From positions 1,984,001 through 2,048,000 of the forward strand of contig CAVWPS010000002.1 of NCBI GenBank assembly GCA_963756975.1: a stretch of 64,000 bases of DNA, given 5' to 3'. A program made the translations under genes and the position numbers. This document shows positions 36,718-45,921 of this stretch, in pieces; positions within the stretch are counted from its first letter, which is position 1; each line of letters starts with the position of its first letter. This stretch comes from CAVRQM01 sp963756975 (GTDB lineage: Bacteria; Pseudomonadota; Alphaproteobacteria; Acetobacterales; Acetobacteraceae). The notes under the pieces are model-generated. The model had not been told where the DNA came from, made no database searches, and saw only the letters and a list, made by a program, of their open reading frames with translations.

Positions 36718-37848
36718 ATGAGCCATCACAACCGTCCGGCTCAGGTGCACCTGTTCGCGATGTGCCTGAACGAGTTGAGGATGATCCCGCATTTCCTGCG
36801 CCACTACGCCGGCCTGGTGACGCATTTCCACATCTTCGACAACGGCTCGACCGATGAGAGCCTGCGCCAGCTCTCCGGCGATCCGCGCATCGTCGTCGAA
36901 CCATTCAAGACCGAGGGCGACAGCTTCGTCCTCACCGCGCAGCGGCTGATGAACACCGCCTGGAACCGGAGCCGGGAAGCCGACTGGATCATCACGGCGG
37001 AAATGGACGAGCATCTTCATCATCCCGATCTGCCGGCTTATCTGCGCCATTGCGCGGGCGAGGGCGTGACCGCGCTGCACGCTGTCGGCTACGACATGAT
37101 CGCGCGCGACTTCCCCGCCGGCGGGCAGCCTTTGTATGAACAGGTCGTGCGGGGCACACGGTCGCTGCTGTTCGACAAAATGGCCATCTTCGATCCGCGC
37201 GCCATCGTCGACAGCAACTACCTCCCCGGCCGTCATCAGTCGAACCCGACCGGGCGCGTCGTCTGGGAGCGGCATCGGCAAGTAAAGTTGCTGCACTTCA
37301 AGACGCTCGGGGCCGACTACGTCACCGAGCGGAACATCACGCTGAAGCACGGCCTGCGGGCGGACGATCTCTCCAACAAGTGGGGCGACGCCTACCTGCG
37401 GGGCCGTGAACAGGTCGAGCAGGACATCGACCGTATTTTCCCGGCGGCGCGCCGGGTGCCTGGCCTGTCGACACCCGGCGATCCGCTCGACCAGCCGACG
37501 TTCGAGGAGGAGAAGGCTCTGCTCGTCGCGTCGGACCTGTTCGACGCCGATTATTACAGCCGGACCAACCCGGACGTCGCAGGCAGCGGAATCGACCCGC
37601 TGGTGCATTTCTGCATCTCCGGATGCGGCGAGGGGCGCCGGCCGAACGCGCTATTCGACCCCGTCTTCTACACCGCCGCGTACGGCCTGTCGGCGCGCGG
37701 CAAGAACAACGCCCTGGTTGATTACTTGCTGGTCGGCGAGGCGACCGGCCGCCGCCCGAGCGCGGAGTTCGATCCGGCGATCTACCGCGACGTCAACCGC
37801 CTGCTGCCGCACCAATCCGTCTTGCGGCACGCGTTAGGGACGGGCTGA
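36718..37848 (+). CDS. Glycosyltransferase (family 2/92-like) with C-terminal NPDV-type repeats
   Basis: The N-terminal catalytic part (residues about 8-230) has FAMCLNELRMIPHFLRHYAG, HFHIFDNGSTDESL, and the metal motif ITAEMDEHLHHPD, as in GT2/GT92-like enzymes. From about residue 270 the tail holds imperfect repeats of roughly 40-50 residues with FDADYYSRTNPDVAGSGIDP, LVHFCISGCGEGRRPN and FDPVFY units, a module often attached to glycosyltransferases. The repeats' role is not established. Its 3' end overlaps convergent gntK by 15 bases. Confidence 0.82.
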   Translation: MSHHNRPAQVHLFAMCLNELRMIPHFLRHYAGLVTHFHIFDNGSTDESLRQLSGDPRIVVEPFKTEGDSFVLTAQRLMNTAWNRSREADWIITAEMDEHLHHPDLPAYLRHCAGEGVTALHAVGYDMIARDFPAGGQPLYEQVVRGTRSLLFDKMAIFDPRAIVDSNYLPGRHQSNPTGRVVWERHRQVKLLHFKTLGADYVTERNITLKHGLRADDLSNKWGDAYLRGREQVEQDIDRIFPAARRVPGLSTPGDPLDQPTFEEEKALLVASDLFDADYYSRTNPDVAGSGIDPLVHFCISGCGEGRRPNALFDPVFYTAAYGLSARGKNNALVDYLLVGEATGRRPSAEFDPAIYRDVNRLLPHQSVLRHALGTG

Positions 37849-38346
37849 CTCCAGATCCCGCATGATCGCGTCGACCACCGAGTCCGGGCTGCCGCCGATG
37901 TCGACCACGACCGGATGCTCGTCATCGCCCGGCATTTCGAGCGTGGCGATCTGACTGTCCAGCAATGCGGCGGGCATGAAGTGGCCTTTTCGCGCAGCCA
38001 CACGCTGCATCAACATGGCGCGGTCGGCATGCAGCACCACGACGCCGACACCATTGCGGCCGACGCCGAGCCGCTCGCGGTAGACGCGCTTCAACGCCGA
38101 GCACGCCACCACGCCGTGCGTGCCGTCGTTCACCCGCGCGTCGATCCAGGCAGCAATCGCATCGAGCCACGGCCAGCGATCCTCATCGGTGAGCGGCGTG
38201 CCACCCGACATCTTGGCCACGTTCGCCGCCGGATGCAGCGCGTCGCCTTCGAGGAACGGCCAACCGAGACGTGCGGCGAGCGCCTCGCCGATCGTCGTCT
38301 TGCCGCTCCCCGACACGCCCATCAGCACAAGCACCGAAGCCGTCAC
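37834..38346 (-). CDS. gntK: Gluconokinase
   Basis: Phosphorylates gluconate to 6-phosphogluconate, feeding the pentose phosphate and Entner-Doudoroff routes. The 170-residue product has the P-loop MGVSGSGKTTIGEAL at residues 9-23, FLEGDALHPAANVAKM (gluconate region), and ACSALKRVYRERLG around residues 83-96. All are family hallmarks. The GTG start overlaps the zwf stop (GTGA), so it is the last gene of a tkt-zwf-gntK run. Confidence 0.94.
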   Translation of the reverse strand: MTASVLVLMGVSGSGKTTIGEALAARLGWPFLEGDALHPAANVAKMSGGTPLTDEDRWPWLDAIAAWIDARVNDGTHGVVACSALKRVYRERLGVGRNGVGVVVLHADRAMLMQRVAARKGHFMPAALLDSQIATLEMPGDDEHPVVVDIGGSPDSVVDAIMRDLESARP

Positions 38347-39884
38347 GCAAGCGACGCCCAGCTGTCGCGGTTGTCGGTCAGCAAGGTATCCGCCGCCGCC
38401 GGTCCCGCCGAGCCAGCCGCGTACATCTGCACCGGCACCGTCTCGCTCGCCCACAGATCGAGGATCGGCTGGACCGCGCGCCAGCCCGCCTCGACGTTGT
38501 CGGCCCGCTGGAACAGCGTCGCGTCGCCGATCAGCACGTCGTACAGCAGCGTCTCGTAACCGGTGGCGCTGCCGGTCTTGAAGTAGTCGCCGTATTTCAT
38601 GTCCATCGTCACCCGCTCGAGCTTCAGCCGCGGGCCGGGAACCTTGGCGCTGAAGCTGAGGCTGATGCCCTCGGTCGGCTGGATGTGCAGCGTCAGGATG
38701 TTGCGCTTCATGTAATCGACGTCGGTGTCGCGAAACAGCGTGAACGGCGCAGGCTTGAAATGGATCACGATCTCGGTCTTGCGCGTCGTCATGCGCTTGC
38801 CGGTGCGGATGTAGAACGGCACCCCCGCCCACCGCCAGTTATCGATCGTGAACTTCAGCGCGACATACGTCTCGGTGTTGCTGTCGGCGGCCACACCCGG
38901 CTCGGCCCGGTACGCGGGATAGTCGGTGTCGCCGATCTTGCCCGCCGCATACTGGCCGCGAATGGCGTTGGTGCGCGCCTGCTCCGGCGTCAGCGGATGG
39001 ATCGCGTCGACCACCTTCGCCTTCTCGCCGCGCACCGCGTCGGCGTCGAAGCTGTTCGGCGGCTCCATCGCGACCATCGCGAGCAGCTGGAACATGTGGT
39101 TCGGCACCATGTCGCGCATGGCCCCGGTCGGCTCGTAGAACTTCGCCCGCTGCTCGACACCGACCGTCTCGGCGGCGGTGATCTCGACATAGTCGATGTG
39201 GTCGCGATTCCAGATCGGCTCGAACATCCCGTTCGAGAAGCGCAGCGCCAGGATGTTCTGCACCGTCTCCTTCCCGAGGAAATGGTCGATCCGGTAGATC
39301 TGCGTCTCGTCGAGCACTTTCAGAATGCGCGCGTTCAGCGCCACCGCGCTCGGCAGGTCGTGGCCGAACGGCTTCTCGATCACGACGCGGCGGAAGACGC
39401 CGTCCTTGTCGTCCACCAGATCGGCATGGCCGAGCATGTCGATGATCGGGCCGAAGAACCGGTCCGCGACGGCGAGGTAGAACACCGCCGAACGGTTGCC
39501 GACCCAGTCTCGCAACTTGTCGAACGTGTGCGGGTCGGCGAAGTCGGCCGACTGGTAGCTGAGCCGGTCCGCGAGCCAGGTCAGCCGCGTCTGGTCCAGG
39601 CTGTCCGGATGGAACTCGCCGCCGCGATCCTTCAGGAAGCTTTCCATCGACGCGGTCTGGCGCTCGCGAAACATGCCGTCGTCGCCGGGCGCCAGATCGA
39701 CACCGCGGATTTCGAACTCGTCCGGCAGCAGGCCCGCGACGGCCAGATTGTACAGCGCCGGCATCAGCAGCCGGCGTGTCAGGTCGCCGCCCGCGCCGAA
39801 GATCACCAGCACCGAGGGCGGGGCCATCGGCGCGGTCTTCATGAACGAGGGGTTGGTGGACAGGTGGCCGTCGAGAACCTGCAT
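38343..39884 (-). CDS. zwf: Glucose-6-phosphate dehydrogenase
   Basis: Oxidises glucose 6-phosphate to 6-phosphogluconolactone with NAD(P). The dinucleotide motif VIFGAGGDLTRRLLMPAL starts near residue 28, the active-site motif is RIDHFLGKETVQNILALRF, and VIEKPFGHD is also present. The 513-residue length is normal. The ATG at 39884 leaves four bases after the tkt stop; a later ATG (residue 15 or 20) is possible because the first dozen residues are not conserved. No frameshift here, unlike tkt upstream. Confidence 0.96.
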   Translation of the reverse strand: MQVLDGHLSTNPSFMKTAPMAPPSVLVIFGAGGDLTRRLLMPALYNLAVAGLLPDEFEIRGVDLAPGDDGMFRERQTASMESFLKDRGGEFHPDSLDQTRLTWLADRLSYQSADFADPHTFDKLRDWVGNRSAVFYLAVADRFFGPIIDMLGHADLVDDKDGVFRRVVIEKPFGHDLPSAVALNARILKVLDETQIYRIDHFLGKETVQNILALRFSNGMFEPIWNRDHIDYVEITAAETVGVEQRAKFYEPTGAMRDMVPNHMFQLLAMVAMEPPNSFDADAVRGEKAKVVDAIHPLTPEQARTNAIRGQYAAGKIGDTDYPAYRAEPGVAADSNTETYVALKFTIDNWRWAGVPFYIRTGKRMTTRKTEIVIHFKPAPFTLFRDTDVDYMKRNILTLHIQPTEGISLSFSAKVPGPRLKLERVTMDMKYGDYFKTGSATGYETLLYDVLIGDATLFQRADNVEAGWRAVQPILDLWASETVPVQMYAAGSAGPAAADTLLTDNRDSWASLA

Positions 39885-39888
39885 CGCC

Positions 39889-41962
39889 TCAGGCTTTCGC
39901 GCGCTGAGCTTGGGCGCGCTGAGCCTGGGAGCGGGCCGCTTCCAGCACCGCTTTCGGCGTGAAGCCGAACTTCTCCTGCAGCTTCGCGAGCGGTGCCGAC
40001 GCGCCGAACGTGTGCATGGCGATGATCGCGCCGTCGAAGCCGGTGTAGCGATCCCAGCCCATCGTCGCCGCCTGCTCGACCGCCACGCGGGCCGTCACCG
40101 CGCGCGGCAGCACGCTCTCGCGGTAGGCGTCGTCCTGCTTCTCGAACAGGTCGAAGCTCGGCATCGACACGATGCGCGCGTGGATGCCTTCTTCGGCCAG
40201 CGCGTCGGCCGCACCGACGACCAGCGACATCTCGCTGCCGGTCGCCATCAGGATCACGTCGGGCTTGCCGCCCGGCGCGTCGCGCAGAACGTAGGCGCCC
40301 TTCCGCAGGCCGTCGGCGGCGGCGAACTTGGTCCGGTCCAGCGTCGGCAACGCCTGGCGCGACAGGATCAGGCAGGTCGGCTCGTCCTTGCTCTCCATCG
40401 CCACGCGCCACGCGACCGCGACCTCGTTCGCGTCGCCCGGCCGGATCGTGTGCATGCCGGGGATCGCCCGCAGGCTCGCCAACTGCTCGATCGGCTGGTG
40501 GGTCGGCCCGTCCTCGCCGACGCCGATGCTGTCATGGGTGAAGATGTAGATCACCGGCACTTCCATGATCGCGGACAGGCGGATCGGCGTCCGCATGTAG
40601 TCGGAGAAGATCAGGAAGCCGCTGCCGTAGCTGCGGATGCCGTAGGTCGCCATGCCGTTCACGATCGCACCCATGGCGTGCTCGCGAATGCCGAAATGCA
40701 GGTTGCGGCCGCCGTATTCGCCGGCCTCGAAGCTGCCGGCACCCTGGAACGTCATGTTGGACTTGGTGGACGGGTGCCAGGTCGGCGGCACCGCCGATCA
40801 GCCACGGCACGTGCGGGCCGATCGCGTTCAGCACCTTCTGGCTGCTGTCGCGGCTGGCGAGGCCCTTCGCGTCGGCGGCGAACACCGGGATCTCGCTATC
40901 CCAGCCGGCCGGCAGCTCGTGGCCGATGATCTCGTCGATTTCCTTGGCCAGATCCGGGTATTCGCTGCGGTAGCGGGCGAACAGCGCGTCCCACGCCTCG
41001 CGCCCGGCCTTGCCGCGGGCGCCGATCTTCTCGGCGAAGCGCTCCCGCACGCCGTCGGGGATCAGGAACGACGCATCCTCGGGCCAGCCGTAGGACTTCT
41101 TGGCACCCTTGATCTCGTCCACGCCCAGCGGCTCGCCGTGCGCCTCGCGCGTGCCGGCCTTCTTCGGCGCGCCGAAGCCGATCTGGCTGTGGACGCGGAT
41201 GAAGCTCGGCCGGTCGGTGGTCGCCTTGGCCGCCTGCAGCGCCGCCAGCACAGCGGCGCGGTCCTCGGAATGGGCCACGTCTTGGACGTGCCACCCATAG
41301 GCGGCGAAGCGGGCCATCACGTCCTCGTCGAAGGCAAGGTCGGTGCTGCCCTCGATCGTGATCCGGTTGCTGTCGTAGACCCAGGTCAGGTTGCCGAGCC
41401 GCAGGTGGGCGGCGGTCGAAGCGGCCTCGGAGCTGATGCCCTCCATCATGTCGCCGTCGCCGGCCAGCACGTAGATGTGGTGGTCGAAGATGTCGAAGCC
41501 CGGCTTGTTGTAGCGCGACGCGAGCGCCCGCTCGGCCATCGCCATGCCGACCGAGTTGCCGCAGCCTTGGCCGAGCGGGCCGGTGGTGGTCTCCACACCC
41601 GTCGTCAGGCGGTATTCCGGATGGCCGGGGGTGCGGCTCGACAGCTGCCGGAACTGCTTGATGTCGTCGAGGCTGACCGCCTCGGCCCCGTCCGGCTGCC
41701 GCACATCGGCGAGATACAGCAACGAATACAGCAGCATCGACGCGTGGCCGACCGAGAGGACGAACCGGTCGCGGTTCGGCCAGTCCGGGTGATGCGGATC
41801 GTAGTTCAGCATCTCCTGCCAGATCGTGTAGCCGACCGGGGCCATCGACATCGGGGTGCCGGGATGGCCGGAGTTGGCCTTCTGCACCGCGTCCATGGCC
41901 AGCGTGCGCATGGTGTCGATGGCCGTCTTGTCGATGTCCGCCGTCTTGTTGAGATCGCTCAT
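39889..41962 (-). pseudogene. tkt: Transketolase, single +1 frameshift in this sequence
   Basis: Thiamine-diphosphate enzyme of the non-oxidative pentose phosphate pathway. The N-terminal part covers about 395 residues (KANSGHPGTPMSMAPVGYTI, the TPP motif GDGDMMEGISSEA). It breaks after GGAADLAP near 40771-40774, where CCCG instead of CCG (coding strand) shifts the frame. The remainder (NMTFQGAGSFEAGEYGGRNL, HFGIREHAMGAIVNGMATYG) continues to the stop at 39889. Corrected length is about 690 residues. An essential-looking central enzyme broken by a homopolymer base suggests a sequence error. The C terminus holds a tandem 15-base repeat. Confidence 0.9.
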
Positions 41963-42080
41963 GGCCGGTTCCCCCGAGAATATTCCGTCTGCATAGCGCA
42001 ACACGGGACCGGCTGGTAAGTTGACCCGCAAGACAAACGCCGTGTCCGCGCGACACATGTAAGCGACCAGGGAACTCCGA

Positions 42081-42905
42081 ATGACCGACGCCAATGCTGG
42101 CCCAATCCGCCTCGTCGTCACCGATGTCGACGGAACACTGGTCAAGCACGACAAGACGCTCGCCCCCGGCACGATCGCGGCCGTGAACAAGCTGCGCGAT
42201 GCCGGCATCAAGTTCGGCCTGGTCAGCTCCCGCCCGCCGCACGGGCTCGACGTGCTGCTGAAACCGCTCGGCGTCGACACGCCGCGGGCCGGGTTCAACG
42301 GCGGCGAGGTGCTGGGGCCGGACGACGCGCGGCTGTCCGAGTTGCTGATCGACGCCGGCGCGGTGCGGGACGCGGTCGAACACCTGTCCGCGAACGGCGT
42401 CGACAGCTGGATCTTCGCCGACGGCAAATGGTACCTGACCAACCCCGATGCGCATTACGTTCCGCGAGAGAAACTGTCCGTCTCGCTCGACCCGACCCTG
42501 GTCCCCGACCTCGCCCCCTATTACGGCCGGGTCCACAAGCTGATGGCGACGTGCGAAGATTTCGCGCTGATGGCCCGCATGGAGGCCGAGGTCGCGACCT
42601 TGCTCGCCGGCCGCGCCACCGTGCTTCGCAGCCAGAACTACTATCTGGACGTCACCCACCCGCAGGCGAACAAGGGCTATGCGGCCCAGCAGCTCGCCCG
42701 CCTGCTGGATATCCCGGATAGTGCCATGTGCTGCCTCGGCGACATGCCGAACGATGTGCCGATGTTTCGCGTCGCCGGCATGTCGGTCGCGATGAGCAAC
42801 GGGCCGGAATCGGTGCAGAAGCAGGCGCAATACGTGACCGGCGACGCCGAGGGCACCGGCTGGGCCGACGCGATCGAACGCTACGTGCTGCCGCGCGCCC
42901 CTTGA
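42081..42905 (+). CDS. Cof-type HAD-IIB family hydrolase
   Basis: Phosphatase of the haloacid dehalogenase superfamily, subclass IIB. Motif I is VVTDVDGTLVKHDKTL near residues 12-27, motif II is FGLVSSRPP, the cap lies between, and motif III/IV is CCLGDMPNDVPMFRVAGMSVAM, which matches the DxxND magnesium site variant in this class. The product has 274 residues. The substrate is probably a phosphosugar, as in many relatives, and the gene is divergent from transketolase. Its 3' end overlaps zur by 25 bases (convergent). Confidence 0.88.
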   Translation: MTDANAGPIRLVVTDVDGTLVKHDKTLAPGTIAAVNKLRDAGIKFGLVSSRPPHGLDVLLKPLGVDTPRAGFNGGEVLGPDDARLSELLIDAGAVRDAVEHLSANGVDSWIFADGKWYLTNPDAHYVPREKLSVSLDPTLVPDLAPYYGRVHKLMATCEDFALMARMEAEVATLLAGRATVLRSQNYYLDVTHPQANKGYAAQQLARLLDIPDSAMCCLGDMPNDVPMFRVAGMSVAMSNGPESVQKQAQYVTGDAEGTGWADAIERYVLPRAP

Positions 42906-43360
42906 GGTTCTAGCGCGCAATCGAGACATAGCCCGGCCGCCTCGACCGTCGCCGAGCGGAGCTTGAAGCCGGTCCGGGCACCCGCCTCGGACAGGGCGAT
43001 CGTGATCGCCGGCTCATCGAGTTCGGTCACCCGGCCGCACCCGGTGCAGATCAGGAATTGCGCCGTATGCGCGTCCTCCTCGCCGTCATGGTGGTGGGCG
43101 CAGCCGACATACGCGGCCAGCCGTTCGAGCCGGTGCACCAGCCCCTCGGACACCAGAAAGTCGAGCGCCCGGTAGACTGTCGGCGGGGCCGCGCTGCGTC
43201 CGTCCCGTAGCTTGGCCAGGATGTCGTAGGCCCCGATCGGCCGATCCGCCTCGAGGATCAGCGACAGCACCGCGCGCCGCACCGCGGTCAGCCGCGCGCC
43301 ATGCCGCGCGCAAATGGCCGCCGCCTCGTCGAGTGTCGTCTCAAGCTGCCGGTCGGCCAT
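42881..43360 (-). CDS. zur: Fur-family zinc uptake regulator (Zur)
   Basis: Zinc-sensing repressor of zinc uptake genes. The winged-helix part (residues about 12-85) has GARLTAVRRAVLSLILEADR and AAPPTVYRALDFLVSEGLV. The regulatory zinc region has CAHHHDGEEDAH, and the structural site uses two CxxC pairs, CTGC near residue 106 and CLDC near 147. The four-cysteine layout and the divergent znuABC operon behind a Zur-like palindrome argue for Zur rather than Fur. Length is 159 residues. Confidence 0.9.
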   Translation of the reverse strand: MADRQLETTLDEAAAICARHGARLTAVRRAVLSLILEADRPIGAYDILAKLRDGRSAAPPTVYRALDFLVSEGLVHRLERLAAYVGCAHHHDGEEDAHTAQFLICTGCGRVTELDEPAITIALSEAGARTGFKLRSATVEAAGLCLDCALEPQGARGST

Positions 43361-43406
43361 GCGGTGACATGGGGTGGCGGGAACAGGCGCGTCAATGTTG
43401 ACCGAT

Positions 43407-43424
43407 GAAACGTTATAACATACC
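43407..43424. promoter_or_regulatory. Probable Zur box between zur and znuABC
   Basis: The 90-base divergent spacer holds GAAACGTTATAACATACC, with the perfect 8-base palindrome GTTATAAC at 43412-43419. This matches the known Zur-operator core GTTATA-ATAAC. The site lies about 27 bases before the znuA ATG and about 47 before zur, so it may control both. Confidence 0.75.
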
Positions 43425-43450
43425 AAACGCGGACCTTCGGAGGGCATTCG

Positions 43451-44303
43451 ATGCGGTGGCTTTGGTTTGCTTTGACACTTGTCGCGACACCCGCAATGGC
43501 GGCCCCGGTGCGGATCGTGGCCGCCGAGGACGTCTACGCTGCCGTGGCGCGCCAACTGGCACCGGACGCGACCGTCACGTCGATCCTGCACAACCCCGAC
43601 CAGGACCCGCACAGCTTCGAGGCCAGCGCGTCCATCGCGCACGACGTCGCCGCCGCCCAGATCGCCGAGGTGAACGGGGCCGATTACGACCCGTGGATGG
43701 ACCGGCTTCTGGCGACCTCGCCAGCGCCCGGCCGGCAGGTGATCGACATCGCTGGCCTGCTGGGCCGCAAGCCGGGCGACAACCCGCACCTCTGGTTCGA
43801 CCCGCGGGCGATGCCCGCTTTCGCCCGCGCGCTGGCCGCCGATCTGGACCGCGCGGACCCGGCAGGCACGGCCGATCACGCCGCGCGGCTCGAGCACGTT
43901 CCTGGACTCGCTGAAGCCGCTCGACGCCCGGATCGCGGCCCTGAAGCAAAAGTATGCTGGAACGCCGGTGACCGCGACCGAGCCGATCTTCGGCCCGCTG
44001 TCGGGCGCTCTCGGGCTCACCATGCGAAACGAGCGATTCCAGGTCGCGATCATGAACGACACCGAGCCGCGCGCGTCCGACATCCGCGCCATGGAGGCCG
44101 ATCTCCGGCAGCGGCGGGTCCGGTTCCTGGTCTACAACCGGCAGGCATCGGACCGGATCGCGGAGCACATGCGGACAATCGCGGCGGCGGCGCACGTTCC
44201 GGTCGTCGGCCTGGAGGAGACGTTGCCGGACGGCGTCACATCGTACCAAGCCTGGGTCGGACGGACCCTCGACGCCGTCGAACAGGCGCTCGGCACGCCG
44301 TGA
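43451..44303 (+). pseudogene. znuA: Zinc ABC transporter substrate-binding protein (ZnuA-like), frameshifted
   Basis: Periplasmic zinc receptor. A signal peptide spans residues 1-18 (ending PAMAA). Metal-site regions are DQDPHSFEAS and NPHLWFDPRAMPAF; after a frame change come ATEPIFGPLSGALGL and RFQVAIMNDTEPRASD. The frame breaks near 43889-43897, where one extra base separates RL from TFLDSLKPLDARIAAL. No His-rich loop is present, unlike enterobacterial ZnuA. The ATG at 43451 follows an AGGG site and the Zur box. The stop overlaps the ATPase GTG start. Corrected length is about 283 residues. Confidence 0.88.
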
Positions 44304-45047
44304 GTGCGATCGTGCTCGACGCGGCGACCATCCGGCTCGGCGGCCGCGTGATCCTGGACGCGGTCAGCCTAGCAGTGCCGGACGGCGCGTTCGTCGGCGT
44401 GCTCGGCCCGAACGGTGCCGGCAAGACGACGTTCTTGCGCGCGTTGCTCGGCTTGGTCCCGCTCGCGGAGGGCCGGATCACCGTGCTCGGCCGTGCACCG
44501 TCCCGCGGCGACGCCCGGATCGGGTTCATGCCGCAAAGCCGCGTCACCACGGCCGCGATGCGCCTGTCCGGCCGCGACGTGATCGCCTGCGGGGCGGCGA
44601 ACAGGGCGGAGGTCGACTGGGCGCTCGGCATGGTCGACGCGACCGCGCTCGGCCGCCGCCGGTCTGGGCGACCTGTCGGGCGGCGAGCGGCAGCGCGTGC
44701 TGCTGGCGCAAAGCCTGCTCGGCCGCCCCTCGTTGCTGCTGCTGGACGAGCCGCTGGCCGGCCTCGATCCGCCGCATCAGGCGTCCACGGTCGCCCTCGC
44801 CCGCACGCTGGCCCGCGAGCTGCCGGCCACGATCCTGATGACCGCGCACGAGGTGAACCCGCTGATCGGCGCGATCGACCTCGTTCTCTACCTCGGCGGC
44901 GGCGGTGCCGCGCTCGGCACGGTCGCGAACGTCGTAAACTCGGAGACGCTGTCGCGGCTGTACGGGGCACCGGTCGCGGTCGTGCACGCGGCCGGGCGGG
45001 TGTTGGTGGTGCCAGGGGTCGGCGCGCCGGAGATCGGGCATTGCTGA
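44300..45047 (+). pseudogene. znuC: Zinc ABC transporter ATP-binding protein (ZnuC-like), frameshifted
   Basis: ATPase for zinc import. Walker A is GPNGAGKTTFLRALLGL near residues 36-52 and GFMPQSRV is the Q-loop. The signature GDLSGGERQRVLLAQSLLG and Walker B LLLLDEPLAGLD lie one frame over. The break is at about 44651-44669, where GGTCTGGGCGA appears to have one extra G. Total 748 bases, one more than a whole number of codons. The GTG start overlaps the znuA stop (GTGA). Two consecutive damaged genes in one operon would abolish the transporter if real. Confidence 0.88.
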
Positions 45048-45847
45048 GCGGTTGGGGGCTGAGCCTGCTCACCGAGGATTTCATGCGCCAGGCCTTCGCG
45101 GCCGTCGCGATCGTCGGGCTGATGGCGGGCCTCGTCGGCTACGTGCTCGTGCTGCGGGGCGAGGCGTTCGCCGGCCACGCGCTGTCGCATATCGGCTTTT
45201 CCGGGGCCGCCGGCGCCGTCCTCGCCGGGGTGCCGCCGCTGGCGGGACTGGTCGGCGCGACCGTGCTGGGCGGGGTCGGGATGGGGCTGCTCGGACCTCG
45301 CGCGGGCGAACGGGACGTCGCGATCGGCGTCGTGCTGACCGCCTCGCTCGGCCTCGGCCTGCTGTTCCTGAGCTTCTTCACCGGCAGCTCCACGCAAGCA
45401 ACGTCGCTGCTGTTCGGCAACGTCCTGTCCGTCGCGCCGGAGACGGTCTGGGCGCTGGCGGGGCTCGCGGCCGTCACACTCCTCGGTCTGGCCGTGATCG
45501 GCCGGAAACTGCTGTTCGCGTCGTTGCAGCCGGAGGTCGCGGCGGCGCGGGGCCTCAACCCGCGTCTGCTCGGCGTCGCGTTCCTCGCGCTCGTCGGCCT
45601 CGCCACCGCCGGGACGGCCGAGGTGGTCGGCGTGCTGCTGACGTTCGCGCTGCTGATCGGACCGGGGGCGACCGCATTGCGCCTGACGCCCCGGCTGCGC
45701 TGGGGTTTTGCCCTGTCGGCAGCGCTCGCTGTCGGTGAAGGCGTGCTCGGCGTGGCGCTGTCCGGACTGACCGACTGGCCTGCGAGTTTTTGGATCTCGG
45801 CCCTGAGCGCCGGCGCCTACCTGATCGCCGCTCTGCTCACCCGGTAA
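45041..45847 (+). CDS. znuB: Zinc ABC transporter permease (ZnuB-like)
   Basis: Membrane subunit of the zinc importer, about 268 residues with eight or so hydrophobic helices. The family motif RGEAFAGHALSHIGFSGAAG lies near residues 40-59, LLFGNVLSV near 122-130, and GTAEVVGVLLTFALLIGPGA near 192-211. The start is uncertain: TTG 45041, CTG 45044, or ATG 45083; the first gives the best N terminus. Unlike znuA and znuC the frame is intact. Downstream is a 74-base spacer. Confidence 0.9.
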   Translation: MLSGWGLSLLTEDFMRQAFAAVAIVGLMAGLVGYVLVLRGEAFAGHALSHIGFSGAAGAVLAGVPPLAGLVGATVLGGVGMGLLGPRAGERDVAIGVVLTASLGLGLLFLSFFTGSSTQATSLLFGNVLSVAPETVWALAGLAAVTLLGLAVIGRKLLFASLQPEVAAARGLNPRLLGVAFLALVGLATAGTAEVVGVLLTFALLIGPGATALRLTPRLRWGFALSAALAVGEGVLGVALSGLTDWPASFWISALSAGAYLIAALLTR

Positions 45848-45921
45848 AAGCACGATTGCGTGCCGTTGTCGGCGGTTCGGCCTGTCGTCGCGTTACCCGG
45901 CCGCCACAGCCATGGGACGAG

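Noticed and set aside
40771..40774. Programmed frameshifting as an explanation for tkt and the other split genes
   Set aside because: The sites share no slippery heptamer or stem-loop and lie in unrelated conserved genes. Homopolymer or short-repeat errors explain them more simply.
43451..45847. One 798-codon frame covering znuA, znuC and znuB
   Set aside because: Two single-base insertions link the three genes by chance. Motifs of ZnuA and ZnuC continue in other frames, and each gene has its own overlapping start and stop.
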